From the NCBI RefSeq assembly GCF_000711695.1, contig NW_013546950.1:1-64000 (forward strand): a DNA stretch of 64,000 nucleotides, in the 5' to 3' direction. The notes below the pieces were generated by a model that searched no databases, was not told the DNA's origin, and saw only the letters and a program-made list of their open reading frames with translations. The stretch's first letter is position 1, and each line of letters starts with the position of its first letter. The translations under genes were made by a program, and so were the position numbers. This document shows, in pieces, positions 13,221 to 24,959 of this stretch. This stretch comes from Tilletiaria anomala UBC 951 (lineage: Eukaryota > Basidiomycota > Exobasidiomycetes > Georgefischeriales > Tilletiariaceae).

Positions 13221-13533
13221 ACGCAGTTCTGTGTAATATCATGCATGCACTTGATATGGCCAGCCAACTTTCCAATCCCCCCAATACGTGCACGATTGCT
13301 TGCGGTCATGATACAATGCATATTTGCATGAGCCAGACTTGATAGTACAAGGATCGCGTCTGGAGTGCAGCAGCCTCAACCTCTCCTGCTGTGAGACTGC
13401 CGCTCTGCTAGCCGCAGCCCGTCCCCGTCGCAGGCTAGCAGAGTACGGCCCCTATCGTGTTCCCTCCCCACACAATGTTTTAGAAATGAGGCCACAAATA
13501 AGACCAGCCACAGCACGCGCGTGAGCGATGCGC
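13221..13533. other. Convergent 3' intergenic space
   Basis: Between the VPS35 and eL20 stops. A short GC palindrome-like stretch (CTGCTAGCC..GGCTAGCAG) near 13406-13441 could help 3'-end formation; otherwise nothing. Confidence 0.5.
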
Positions 13534-14324
13534 TTAGTAGAAAGTCGAAGGCCTGTTGGCAGCGTAGACGCCAGCCGCGCGAGAGCGGCGGTGAGGAAGC
13601 GGGAAGCGAAGCTTCGGGGTGATGAGCTGCTTGATGTATGGCCTGCGAATATCCGAAGTCTTCTCGATCTCGGCGATCTTGAGGATGTGGATCGACGCGA
13701 AACGCGCGCGGTGGCGGGCAGCCATGTCCTGGTACATAGACTCAACTGCGTCGGCGCGGGTGAGCTCACGGAACTCCTTGTACATGTTGTGGGTGCCCGA
13801 ACGGGAGTTGTAACGGAGCCAGATCGCGAAGTTCTTGACCTTAAGGGGCTTAGCCTCGTGAATCTACAGGCCCAACGGGGATAAGACAGTCAGCATTCGT
13901 CTAAATAGTAGCGCTGAGAGATCCTCTTCTCTCAAGCCCAATGTCGTTGCACCCTTCCTTGCGCACGTTCGTGCACCTGAGAATGGCCTCGGGCAGGTCT
14001 GGACCACATAACTAAAGTGGTACTGTCCCTAGAATTGCCCTTCATCAAATGTGCTCTCCCTTTGCGTGTCTGCAGGCGTACCTTGACACCCATTCCTTCT
14101 CCCACTGATACTTTAACGAAGCGATAAACACTTACCGGGTGGACAGCAACGATCTCACCAGTGGCCTTCTTCATCTTCCTAAGCTGCCTGACGAAGTACC
14201 AAAACCTCGACTTGGCAACGACGGCGTTCGGAGCGAAGATCCGCATCCGGTAGAGCTTAGGAGTAGGCTCCTTCTCGGTCGGCAAGTGCCGCCCGATGAC
14301 GAGGTATTCTGTGAAGCGTCCCAT
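13534..14324 (-). CDS. RPL20: 60S ribosomal protein eL20 (L18a/Rpl20)
   Basis: Cytosolic large-subunit ribosomal protein. Exon 1 is 14324-14136 (63 aa, [19 protein letters not shown] onward) and exon 2 is 13863-13534 (109 aa, ending KRPSTFY-like RPSTFY). They join at phase 0 to 172 aa, exactly the yeast Rpl20 length. The intron is 272 nt, long for this window. A CTCCTGCAG just upstream of the ATG looks like a second, 5'-UTR intron acceptor, common in ribosomal protein genes, but I could not place its donor with confidence. The gene converges on VPS35 with 313 nt between stops. Confidence 0.96.
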
Positions 14325-15643
14325 TGTTGCGTCTGCAGGAGAGTGCCAGCTAGTGATCAGTGTCATGCGGGACTTCGACAAAATCTGCTGCCAAAGAAAA
14401 TGCCGTGGGTTGCTTGTCTACCTCGACCGCCCATTCCGACACCCATCTGCGTCCAATCTGATGCGCGCCTTGAACTGCTCGCGGGCTAGCCGTCGATATT
14501 TTACTCTTCCCCAAGAGATGACCGCATTGCCCCTCAGGATGAGATGAAGTGCGCATGGACGTGGCCCTATGCGCCCGGCCTCCATTATGCGTACGAACAT
14601 TGTACTTGCTGCCCGTCTTGGAAGAGCTAGTAGCCAGTAATTCCATGAGACCACATGCTCATAATATCCCTCCCATCTCCTTTGTCTGGTCTTTTAGAGG
14701 TCACAGGTTTATCGACGGACTTGGCGAGACTAATGACCGTCCACCAGGAACGTGGCAATATCAGCGGCTTGGTGGATGACAGCAATAATGCTTCCCAATT
14801 GAGCAAGTCAATGAGATGTGCTCTCATCGTCCAGTCGCTTCTTAGTGCGCCCGCCCAGATTGCGCAACAAGCGAGCATCAACCAGACCTTCCCAGCTCCA
14901 CCTTGCGACCCAACCCTCCCTGTACCGTCTCCGCGCCCAACATCCCCCCGCGGTTGCATTAGGCTCCCCGGAAGATGCGCGTCATAGTCGAATGCGCATA
15001 CTCACTCTGACCAAGCTTTGCTGTTGCGTACGCCTGAGGTGCCTCTGATAAGGCTCTCCACATGGAAGCTTCAAGAAGCTCAAATCCAAAGCAGTCACGG
15101 GCAAGTCGATGCGGTGTTGCTTGCGCTGGTTGGGCGCAGGCGGAACCCGCGCAAGGCAACGGTGACCCTAGTTGGGCGCAATAAAAGCTGCCGCAGTCAT
15201 CCAAATTGGCGAGCAAGGGCCGGAGTATAGTGGCAAGCCCCGAGAGCCGAGAGCCGAATGCCGAATGCCGTGTTCCGTGCTTTAGCTTCCGCGTTCTCAT
15301 CCATGTGTTCGGACTACGTCTTTCATTCTGCTTCTGCATCCCGCTCCCTCTCCCTCGCTCGATTTTGCTCTCCCTAACCCTCTGTTCCTCTGCGCGACAA
15401 TATTTTTGGTAATCCATGCATAGCCTGGCGACGTGATCGAAGCCATTGCTGATGGCCAAGCTTGGGATGTCCTAGCTTCTCTTGCAATTGTCGTTCAGCC
15501 GCACCAATTTCAACGCCTCAACCTTTGCCGAGCTGTGCGAACTGTGTGATATGAGCGACTGTGAGCGCATGCGATGACGCGTGGCGCGCGACTGGCTCGC
15601 CTCCATCCTGACATGGTGATGCTCGTATTGATGTGCTTTAGCG
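14325..15643. other. Upstream region of eL20 and SEN15, no supported gene
   Basis: Holds the eL20 promoter and probably a 5'-UTR intron (acceptor at 14331-14337 on the minus strand), and the SEN15 promoter. Open frames of up to 166 codons on the minus strand lack any recognisable feature. Confidence 0.5.
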
Positions 15644-16363
15644 ATGAGCAGACCTCAAGTGGGCTTCACCGGAGCCAAGTCACATCCTCTCGTGAGCCGT
15701 CCGTGCATACTCTGAGCACGTGAATGGCCTGATCCCGAGCTGATAATCACCGGGTTCTGTATCATACCAACCGGCCGGTAGTATCAAGAGATTGGGCATG
15801 TGTGCGAGCGTTACCGCCGGCAAGCAGCTGCGTTTTTCCAAGCCTACGCCGATCTCAAGTACGCAGCTGAGTGGGCGGAGCTTGAGCCTGTCGAGTTGCC
15901 AGAGGATGCATCAGCAACCCCAAATAATGGATCTGAGGGACACACTGAAGCCGCACCATGTCGACATTCTCGCTGGGCCCTGATTCGTGGGAAGCGAAGG
16001 GGAAAAGTGAGTTGCATGACCTGCTGATGACGACAACTGTGCTCATGAATGTTTCCTCTTTGTTGAAAAGAATGTGGCCGAATATGTCGTCCCTTGCAGT
16101 CTTGCGGACACGTTGAACGTAGAGAGGTGAGCAGGCAATTCTGGCCAACTCTTGCAAGCCATGGGTCAGACTTAGCCGTATTTGCATGCACCTGCCCGGC
16201 TCTATACAGCTTCACGCAAATTTTTCAAGGTATTGAGTCCATCCCTCCGCCATCATCTGGAACGGTAGCAGACACCAATCATATCCTGATAGCCATGGTC
16301 TCGTCCGATTCGACAGTGGTATACTATCAATTAGCTAAAGGGCTCGTCAAGCCGATCAACTGA
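15644..16363 (+). CDS. SEN15: tRNA-splicing endonuclease subunit Sen15
   Basis: Small structural subunit of the heterotetrameric endonuclease that removes introns from pre-tRNA. Four small exons: 15644-15691, 15782-16006, 16071-16126, 16210-16363, with introns of 90, 64 and 83 nt. The joins are in frame and give 160 aa. The spliced N-terminal part reads HPLYQEIGHVCERYRRQ then AAAFFQAYADLKYAAEW, matching the Sen15 helix. The C-terminal strand SSDSTVVYYQLAKGLVKP is the family signature (human TSEN15 has a similar DSTxVYYxLxxG). No single open frame exceeds about 90 codons, so this gene is easily missed. The start choice rests on the first ATG giving an in-frame join. Identity is by eye but the C-terminal match is specific. 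Confidence 0.82.
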
Positions 16364-16967
16364 GATCGTTCCAGTACGATACAGCTCGCCTCAAGTGCAA
16401 GAAAATACTTCCTCCATAAAGCGGCAATCCCCGCTTCATCAGAGGCCCTTAATCCGCCGATTAGCGCCACCGCCGTGTTCATCTGCGCGTGATCTCTCTC
16501 CTCACATGTGATCAACGTTCGCAATCGCAGGAATGAGGCTCACCTCGCTGAACAAATAGCCGCCCTAATGTTCCCTGACCTAGCTTACGCCTTCGACGCT
16601 CAAGCCGGAGTGCAGCTGCTGGTCTGGCAGCACAAGTTGTTCGCTGCGACGTCTCATATCAGACCAACGACGCCGGAGCGCGGCCTTAAGTCTACCATCC
16701 TCCCTTCGTGTAAACAGGGCTCGTGCGTATGCCAAGCGAGCACTCCACTCGCGAAATCCCTAGACCATGACCACAGATCATACACCCTTTCGCTTATCTG
16801 TTCAGCCTCACTAGGAACACTGTTCTTTGCCCTCTGAAGCATCCTGCACTGCAGACCAGGCACACAATCAATTTGTCGATGTAGCTAGTATCAATACTTA
16901 TCTGCGGGTAGCACATCGCGCGCTCAGAAGCCCGTTGTAGAATCCCTTGTGCCCCTACAAGGCATAG
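16364..16967. other. Intergenic, nothing seen
   Basis: Between the SEN15 and SCI1-like stops. Open frames here have no coding character I can support. Confidence 0.5.
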
Positions 16968-18321
16968 TTAAGAGGCGCTGCTGGTACCGCCACCGCCGAA
17001 GCGTTGAGCAGCCATGGCCTTGAACATAGCCATCGTATCCGCCTCTTTCTGCTTCATCGCCGAAAGTTTCTCCCTCCTCTCGTGCAACTTTTCTTCTCTC
17101 CATCGATCCTTGCTACTGCCTCCGCCGCCGCCTTCAGTGGTGTTGGCGGCACCGTGCCTCCTTTCTCCGGCACCGTGCCTCCTTTCTCCGGCACGCTCTC
17201 GTGCAGCCAGCGCACTCGCAAACTCGTCGGGGCCACCGCCGCCCATGAGCACGTCGTCGCGCACGTCAAGTCCGTCGTCGGCGTCCTTGCGATTGGCAAA
17301 CTCTCGATGCGCAGCTGCCTTCTCACGCCGTCTCTCCGTCAGTGCATCACGCCCCGTCGCACGCGGTGCAAGCTCGTCCACCTCCTCACGCACGTCTCTG
17401 CGCTCTCGCCGCCGCTCGGCTTGCCGCTCTCGCTGACGCCGCTCCGACTCTAACTCCCGCTCAAACTGCAAGTCATGCGCGGGCCGACCGCCTGCAGCTG
17501 CGCGTCCAGCTGATGCTGAAGCGCTAGATGGGCCTCCCAAGGCTGAAGTCCCGCATTCGCGAGCGCCCCAGCCTGCGTCTTTTGCACCGGCGTTCGCGCC
17601 GCTTCCGTTGCGCTCTCGATGGCTTCCTTCGCCGTGTCGCTCGATCATCCGCTGGCCCTTGCCTGTGCGCCGCTCGAGCGCACGTGCTTCCTTTGCACCG
17701 CGGCTGGTGGCGTTCGTCAGAGTGTCCTGAACAAGAATGTAAATATGGGCAATGTCAGCTGTTTGGATTCAAGAGTCGCTGGTCATGTGAAAGGATGCGC
17801 ACCACAGTGTCGCGGACACTCTCGATCTTTGCTTGCTCGGCGTGAGACAACTTTGGGCCCGACGCAAACGCCCATTTGTGTCGCGTCTGAGATGAGGACG
17901 GTCCCGCAGCACTGCGGATTGCGCCAGTATAATACGCATCTGGCAGTTGTCCATTGTTGAACTTATCGGCGAATTTGGAGAAGTACCGTCTGGCCTCCAT
18001 GGATGAAATCTCATCGATGTACTTCCTCCTGCTCTCCCGCAGCCACGCTTTGAATTCGGCTGCCTTGTTGTAGAAATCATCTTCGGACAACGGCTGAGCG
18101 CCGAACTGCGCCAGTTTCGAGTGCACAGCCGCCGGACCTGGTCCATATGCATCTTCGCTATCGTCTTCGCTGCGCTCCCCTCCACCGCTGGGACTCGCAC
18201 TTCGTCGGCTGCGCTTACGGCCGCGGCGTCTGGACTCAGGGACGCAGAACGGTGCGGCGGGGTCGGCGGAATGCTGAGGGCGATCCATGTCAGCGCCGCT
18301 GACGTTCTCCCACGTCGCCAT
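16968..18321 (-). CDS. SCI1-like nuclear protein, coiled-coil
   Basis: Two exons (18321-17803 and 17726-16968) join at phase 0 to about 425 aa; the donor is GTGCGC and the acceptor TTGTTCAG. After an Arg/Ser-rich start, residues about 75-130 hold the best conserved block: a SEDDFYNKAAEFKAWL segment, then RRKYIDEISSMEARRYFSKF and DAYYTG. This layout resembles the SCI1 (stigma/style cell-cycle inhibitor 1) family, small nuclear Arg-rich proteins with homologues in fungi and animals. The second half is charged, probably helical, and ends with KEADTMAMFKAMAAQRFG, also typical of that family. A 21-bp tandem duplication lies inside it. Nuclear, RNA-related function is inference; I would not go further. 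Confidence 0.6.
17151..17192. repeat. 21-bp tandem duplication
   Basis: Two perfect adjacent copies of a 21-bp unit inside the SCI1-like gene. They encode a repeated seven-residue unit (GERRHGA-type) on the minus strand. In frame, so it lengthens the charged helix region without breaking it. Confidence 0.9.
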
Positions 18322-19279
18322 CTGACGGTCTTATTGTTCAACTTTATTTCCCTGTGCTTGCACCTGCCAGACTTGAGGATACTGGCTGTCTGACCCGCTC
18401 ATATCTCCTGTGATCATCCCACACAGCGCAGATTGCCGTCAGTCACTCAGATCGTGAGTCGTGACGTCTGTATAGCACTGCTACATGAACGAGACGAGTG
18501 TGGCAAGCGTAGACTGTAGACAAACTAATTTGGCCGAAAGAAGTGATGTTTATATTTACTGTTCTTTCCCGCAGAAATGCAAGAACAACGACGAGAGTTG
18601 CACTTGTTCGCAACGCTTAATGAGGGTGCTCCATGGAGCGCTCGCCGTTTCAGGGATACCGAGGGAAGCCGAGAGAAGCCCCACCTATCGTTTTCATTTA
18701 TTGCCACCGCTGTTAGTCGGAGGGTTGGATGTTCGACGTTCATAAAATTTATCGTACCGGCTGGTGACCATCTCCGCTTATCTTGGGATTGACAGGACGT
18801 CGCTCATGGTGTTGCTGAGATTTATATGCGTGGTTGCAGTGAGCATAGTCTTATGAGGAGGATCGGTTGGGTTTATAAATCTTCGTGCAACCAGTCCTGC
18901 ACGCTCATCTTCCCTTATTCGACCCATTTGGTCATTGAGCAAGCGGCTTAGGGAGTCGGTCAACCACGAGACGGGATTTCCTTCGTCCAAGATTACGGGA
19001 CAAGGTCAGGTATCAAGCAACAGTCGCGATCATGGACGCGCCCGTCTGACTCTTTTGCGTGCCGATCGCCGGCATCATGCGCCTGACAATGCATCTAGTC
19101 GAGTGGTCCTCATTCCCACTCCCCTACTCTTGGACAAGCGGATGACCCGGCCCATGGACAGGTCAATTACGCTCTGAATCCTCGCACGGGAAACCACGGT
19201 TCCAGCTCGGCCGCGCTCTTTACTCTGCGTCGCTCACCGCTGTTCCACAAAGGCACGGTCCGCTCGCAACTATGAACCA
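18322..19279. other. Intergenic, nothing supported
   Basis: Upstream of the SCI1-like gene and of the oxidase relic. It may hold further unrecognisable N-terminal remains of the oxidase (a frame reading up to 19177) but no motif supports this. Confidence 0.4.
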
Positions 19280-21166
19280 TCTCGCGTGCAGAGATGTATG
19301 TCTACCCTGTGCGCAAGCTGCACTACACCATCAATGGGACCTCTCCAGGGCCGATCATCTAAATGTACCCTGGTGATACCTTGCGTATACTTACCATCAA
19401 CGATCTCACATCTCCCACGGCGGGTGAAATTGCGCTCGGAGAGATGTGCACTCCTTAAGCAGAAGACGTCCACCCACCTGGCCTGAGAATCGCGTTAGCC
19501 TGTACTGCTACAGCATTTCGGTATGGAATACAACGCAGATGGACGGTGCCACTGGCTTTACCGGATGCGGCCTCGAAGAGGGACAGGAGGAAACGGTCGA
19601 ATTTACTTTAACGAAAGAGGATACTGGTACGCATTTCTGGCACTCTCATGTCGGCAGTGATTGACCTGAGCAATTTTTTATAACGTTACTGGTGGCGCTA
19701 CGGCCATCCCCGCCTCTCTGTTTTATTGGGTCGAATCGAGGGATTGTATGATATGTTGATCATACATAACCCTCGTGACCGACAGCTTCCCGAGCACGCC
19801 GCTTCGTCCGTAACCGACAACCTGTCTTGCGACCGGGATGCGGTTGCGATCCGCTCGGACCATTACCAACGCCATGAACCGTACCTGCAGCAATGGTACA
19901 TGTCCTCTCGCTTACTTGGATTTGAGCCCATCCCAGATAATGGCTGGCCCGACGGCGAAGGCGTCTTCAGCCGTGCACGACTTGTGCAGAGCTTGACACA
20001 TGAGTCAGGCAAGTGCTTGACGGGAAGAGGGAGGGATACGAGACACAAATGGACCAAATGCGAATGAGTCCAACTCCAAATCCTGAACACTAGTGCGCTG
20101 GCAGAGCTGATGGTCTCCATCAACGAGCTCATCCCCACCATCATCGAAGCAGTCGATCAGCTGGTTCAGCCCGCCACCGTCCATCGACTCCCCATAGCCG
20201 TCGGCAAGCGCTATTCTATCCTCGTCAACCCTCCGTCCTCAGTTGCGAAGAAGATAGGTTTGATCAACGTAACTCGATGCGGGCAAAGATGTCTCGGCGC
20301 TGCTTCAACATGCCAAATGAAGCGCTGGATACGACGACCAAAGACATCATAACTTGGACCAGGAGTTCGCAATTTGTTCCGCAAGGCCAACTCGGCGGCA
20401 CTGCTAAGCTGGGCTCTGGCGGACTTGAGTTGCGCTCACGTGCCATCACGCTGGGTGCACACAGCTCGAGTTAAACGATTGCATTGCTCAAGTCACTGCC
20501 TTGGAAGCCCCAGCCTGAACCAGATGCCTGCAATCGCGAAAAGCCATGTCGGGACATGGAACCCTCTGTCCCGCGACTTCTGACGCCTCCGCGGGCCCCA
20601 GCTCTTCAGCTGGACGACCCAGATAACACGCAGCGTGGCGTCCGACGCTTCGTGTAATTACATGGCCCCTAGCTTGAGCGACACGGACTCGCGCCGATGA
20701 GCTACATCAGTGATGGAAGGAGGTAGCATACCTGGGGAACTGCACAGTAGATGCTGCACACTTTCGCTGATCCCAGGCGATGTTCGATGCTGGGAAGGCG
20801 ATCGACACTGGCGCCTTCACAGATGGTACTCCCGCCATTAGGAACTGCGCGCAAAGCCCAAACCACAAGTCTGCCTCAATCTACATCATTCCCGATCACG
20901 CGTGGCAAACCTCGTCAACAACCTCGACGAAAAACCGCTTTCATTCCACCCACACCGCGAAAAAATTATGGGTGCTGGAACAACCCAACAGCTATCCAAC
21001 GCGCTTCGGGTCATGGACGCCGCCAAAAGGTGACGATCCGTTCGATGGTACATATGATCTAGATGCTGCCAGGCGGAGGGACACGATCAGCGTCACGCCC
21101 TGTGGATGGGTCATCTTGGGCTGGCTCGCAGACGATCATTGTATAATCAACTTTCATTGCATGTGA
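19280..21166 (+). pseudogene. Multicopper oxidase (laccase/ferroxidase-like) relic
   Basis: Pieces of a fungal multicopper oxidase appear in order on the plus strand but in changing frames with several stops (for example TAA at 19360-19362 and TGA at 19662-19664). First cupredoxin domain: LHYTINGTSPGPII then MYPGDTLRI, then MDGATGFTGC and GTHFWHSHVG, which carries the type 2/3 copper HxH. Middle domain: EGLYDMLIIHNP, SDHYQ, and PIAVGKRYSILVNP. Third domain: FHSTHTAKKLWVLEQ where the HPFHLHGH copper motif should be, and RRRDTISVTPCGWVILGW. The closing HCH copper loop is degraded to NFHCM. At least six disabling changes, so the gene is dead; intact copies would oxidise phenols or iron. Host gene relic, not an element. 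Ends are approximate. Confidence 0.85.
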
Positions 21167-21403
21167 GCAAGCAATCAGGCTAGTCTGTCCGTGTGCATGA
21201 ACGAATCTGATATTCTGCGCTGTGCCCCTGTCCTACGCACTACTTGGTTATTTTCCATCAGAGGGCGGGAACGGCTATGGCATTCGTCGACGTTCTGGCT
21301 CTAATTCCAAACGGCACCAGTCGGCTGGAGACCTGTTCACCTGTAGCGATATAATAGGAGATGATTCAATATATTTATAAACTCTAAAACAAGGAAGGAC
21401 GCA

Positions 21404-23309
21404 TCATCGAGCCGACTCCTTAAGGTCGAGTCCGTCCACTTGCTTCGGGTCGAACGGAATATCCTTGATCGACTTGCGCCGGTGCTGACGGATCTTCATG
21501 TAACGATAAAGCAGCACGCCAACGTCTTTGATGATGACGTAGAGCGCCACTCCCACAGCATTCCGCCACCAGACCGGTTCTAAATCGTCGAATCCCGAAA
21601 AGCCTTCCCAGCTGCCAGAGCTTATCAGCAGCGCGTTGGAGTTCGACGCGCCACCAGACCAGAGGCTTGAGAGCGGCGACGCACCCCTCAAAGCCGTGGC
21701 ACCTCGTTCGCCTGCACGAGCAAAATGCGCAGGCATGAGACCGAGGAAATGCGCAAGCCAGCTTGATTTCCTCGCGAGCTGCTTGATCACTAAGCCCATC
21801 GAGGCAGCAATCCCAGGCATCGCCAGAGCTCCTAGGCAGAGCCTCCCGATCGACCGCGGTGAGACGTACACAGTTTGCTGCAACTGAACACCGTGATCAA
21901 CGTTGCCATTATCGACCCGTGCATTATTGTTATTGTTGTTGTGAACCTGCTGGATCAGCTGCGGCTCGGGTTGTCGTGGCATCCGGCCGCCAGCGATGAG
22001 TCGCATCAACTGGTCTTGAGCGCCCTCTTCCATGTCTTCATCACTATCATTATCACCATCCTCGCGGTAGTGGACCGGCTGATCCATTTGTCGCTCCACC
22101 TGTACCAACTCTTCTCGAATGGCATCGACGCCAGGTGGCGGGACTGGTGCTTGAAGCATTTCATTTTCAGCGCCTGCCCTGATCACAACCACCCGTCTGG
22201 CCCGCAGTTGGTCGATTGGCGCTTGCCCTTGTGCATCTACCGCCGCATTTTCGCCCCCTCTGGCTCCACGTCCTTGCTGTGTTGCCCTTCTGCCAGACTT
22301 AGGCGACATACTGCGCAGCACACTTGCGTAGATGGTGCGCTTGATCACACCATAGACAGATCGGAACCAAGGCGCCAGGAGAAGCGTCAGAGCTGGATTC
22401 GGTGGCCAACGCTTGGCGACGCTAGAATGGGTAGTAATACGCTCCCATTTGACAGAATTTCCGTGATCGAGCATGCGAGCAGTGATGATCATCGGTAGGT
22501 GAAAGGCTGGCATAACGGCTAATGTTGGGAGCCAGAAAGTGAAAGAATCGAATATCCGTAGCCGAGATCCAATCAAAGCAAAAGGGATTCCAGGAATGTC
22601 GACCCAGAACTGTTGACCATGAAAAAAAGTGAGCATAGCGAGTTGATGTTCGATCGTGCGCAAGCAGTACTCACATGCCACGGCCAAGGACTCGCGAGGA
22701 GTCGGTGTGCGGCATCTTTGCCCATGAACAGCTTTATGGCGACGCAGCCATAAGCTGTACTCACGAAAAATATAGAGCCCAAAATGGTTCCTGCCCCAAA
22801 ATAGGGTAGAGACCATTCGATGAGGTCGTTCACTCTCTCGAATACGGAAAGCATGAGGGGTTTGTTCTCCAAGACTTTGTAAGGGACCTGGCACTGTGGA
22901 CATTTAATCGATGCTTGGCTGTTGCTTGCTTTCCTACGACATTGCTCAATCCAAGCGAGTAAGCACTTCATTCGGTAAGGAAATGATGTCAGAGCCACAG
23001 CCATGTTTTGTATATCTAAATTGGAACCTCACGTACGGTTTCGTGCGCCACAAGTGTGCAGCCACAAGCATGTACAAAGCGCTTGCGGGTGCCTGTTCCG
23101 TTTCTCCCATGCTGACCGCTTCCCCCGGCATTGCCTCCAAGCGGATCCTGGACGTAGTGTGGGGTACATTCTGCTCTATTACTGCCGTTGTGCGCTTCCT
23201 CTTCGTCATCGGAACAGATCCAGCAGGTCTTGCTACGCACGTCGGCCGCCATGATCGGTCGTGTCGACTTGGCCGAGCGCACGTTTCTTGAAGGGCCTGC
23301 TTCACTCAT
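21404..23309 (-). CDS. RING-CH (MARCH-type) membrane E3 ubiquitin ligase
   Basis: Three exons (23309-23037, 22965-22675, 22609-21404) give 589 aa. The C4HC3 RING-CH finger is split by the first intron: CWIC at about residue 30, then a long glycine-rich loop, CGC at about 83-85, H four residues on, C as the first residue of exon 2, and CPQC near residue 112. This order marks the MARCH/Doa10-like RING variant, which works with E2 enzymes on membrane substrates. At least two hydrophobic segments follow soon after (around GAGTILGSIFFVSTAYG and SFTFWLPTLAVMPAF). Two more lie near the C-terminus (LCLGALAMPGIAASMGLVI and VGVALYVIIKDVGVLL), with an acidic, Asn-rich cytosolic loop between. Divergent from LCL3 with about 440 nt between. 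Exact substrate unknown. Confidence 0.85.
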
Positions 23310-23746
23310 TTTAAATGATGCAGCGGCTTTTTCGGTGCCGTGGTCGCAGAGAAGAGAGCTTCAGAAGACGTTCTAAGAGCACAATGTTGGTGTTTAAGAG
23401 GAATGGACCTTTTGTTGATTCCGCCTATATATAAGATGTGGACGTGTGATGACGATGAGATCATCAACACTCCAAAGCGCGATGATGGAGCGAGTCACAT
23501 CGTGCCTGTCTCTCGAGAAAGTACCACCTGGGTCCATGCTCGTTGCCTTTTGTGAATAACAAAGCAGACCCACACCGGAAACGGTCAGAAAGGCCATCGA
23601 CGGCCACTGCTACACCCTCCATCCATCGACCTGATGCATGCTAGCCAAAGTGTGACAAGCGTCGACACAAAAACTTGCAACACCCTGCATGCCCGACCAT
23701 GATCCACCTCACCATCGTGACTTTTCAACACGATGCACCGTCTCAC
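23310..23746. promoter_or_regulatory. Divergent upstream region of the RING-CH gene and LCL3
   Basis: About 440 bp between divergent starts, some of which may be LCL3 leader or coding if an upstream ATG is used. A TATATATAAG stretch near 23427-23436 is a possible TATA-like element. Confidence 0.4.
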
Positions 23747-24732
23747 ATGACGAAGGGCAAGCGCCATGCTCGCTGCATGGATGAAGTTCCGCTTTCCTGC
23801 AAGATTCAAGCTATACAGGGCTGCTCAAGTGGAGGAAGAGGCCGCGAGACACTGATTCGATCCGTATTAGAAGACGACAAGGCGCCTAAAAGCGTCGCCG
23901 CTGGCGCTCTCTCATATGTCTCCTCTTCCCTTTCATATGTTGCCTCTACAACCCCGGGAATCGCAACTATAAGTGTCATGGCAACACTTGCGGCATCTGG
24001 ATTATACTGGCGCTATTTTCGACGAATACGCAATGCCGAATATCTCACCCCGGGCGTTCTACGATGGAGACGAGTGCTGGTGGGCAGATGCACAAGTGTT
24101 GGTGACGGTGACGGATTCAGGCTGGTAGGTCGTGAGCAGCACGTTCACATTGTCCAATATCTCTGAAGTGCATTTTCCTGTCCATTTTGCCGTGCAAGTA
24201 TCACCAGCCGGGCCTGCCTTTCATTCGAGACTACTTGTATCCGATTCCCACAACCCCGACCGCGCTACGGAATTCCACCCTCTCCGTCCGACTAGCAGGC
24301 GCCGACGCGCCAGAAGCGGCGCATTTCGGTAACCCAGCGCAACCCTATGCGAAGGAAGCGCTCGAGTATCTCAAGACTCTCGTGCTGAAGCGCACTGTCT
24401 GGCTCGAGGTCGCCCATGTCGACCAGTACAAGCGGCTGGTAGCGACACCCTACGTCTGGAACGCGCCTTACATTTTCGGTCGGACCAACGTCAGCCTCAG
24501 AATGATAAAGGAGGGACTCGCCGTAGTGTACAGGAGCGGTGGGGCGAGCTATGGTTCGGCGACATGGTGGCATCGTCTCTTTTTCAAAGTGTCCACCGGC
24601 GAGGCCAGGCTCGAGCGGGCCGAGGAGAAAGCACGAAGGCTAAAGAAAGGCATCTGGAGCCAAAAGCAATTTGAGAGTCCGAACGACTACAAGAAGAGGG
24701 TTAGAGGAGCCGATCACGGCAAGCTGACTTAA
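23747..24732 (+). CDS. LCL3: Lcl3-type membrane-anchored staphylococcal-nuclease-like endonuclease
   Basis: Two exons, to 24124 and 24199-24732, joined after GDGDGFRL at phase 0 to YHQPGLPF, restoring the family core. A hydrophobic segment (TISVMATLAASGLYW) precedes the catalytic domain, as in Lcl3, which sits in a mitochondrial or ER membrane in yeast. SNase features visible: VRLAGADAPE with the catalytic Arg, Asp and Glu; VDQYKRL with the second Arg; and a C-terminal KKGIWSQ. Typical Lcl3 length is 240-300 aa; this model gives about 304. The start is uncertain: in-frame ATGs lie at 23699, 23747 and 23777, and I took the middle one. Function as a nuclease is from family knowledge. Confidence 0.85.
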
Positions 24733-24959
24733 AAGAGGCTGATGGTATAGTGAATGGTGTAGCACGTACGCAAGAGATAAGAATCTTTCCATTACGCGCA
24801 TATTCCCGCGCGTGTCTTCTACCCTACGTGATAGCTCTCTGGGCTGAGAATGCTCTGCTGCGAGAACGAAACGTTCGAGTCGTTTGCGGTCGACACTATG
24901 CTTGCAACCTAGACACAAGCACAAGGGGAGAAATTTGCGCCGATAATGGAAATGCATAT

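Noticed and set aside
13864-14135. Possible C/D snoRNA in the long eL20 intron (TTGATGA box-C-like site)
   Set aside because: The only downstream CTGA is about 150 nt away and coincides with the likely branch site; no terminal stem is visible.
14959-15459. 166-codon minus-strand open frame
   Set aside because: Arg/Ser-rich without recognisable features and lies in the eL20/SEN15 promoter region.
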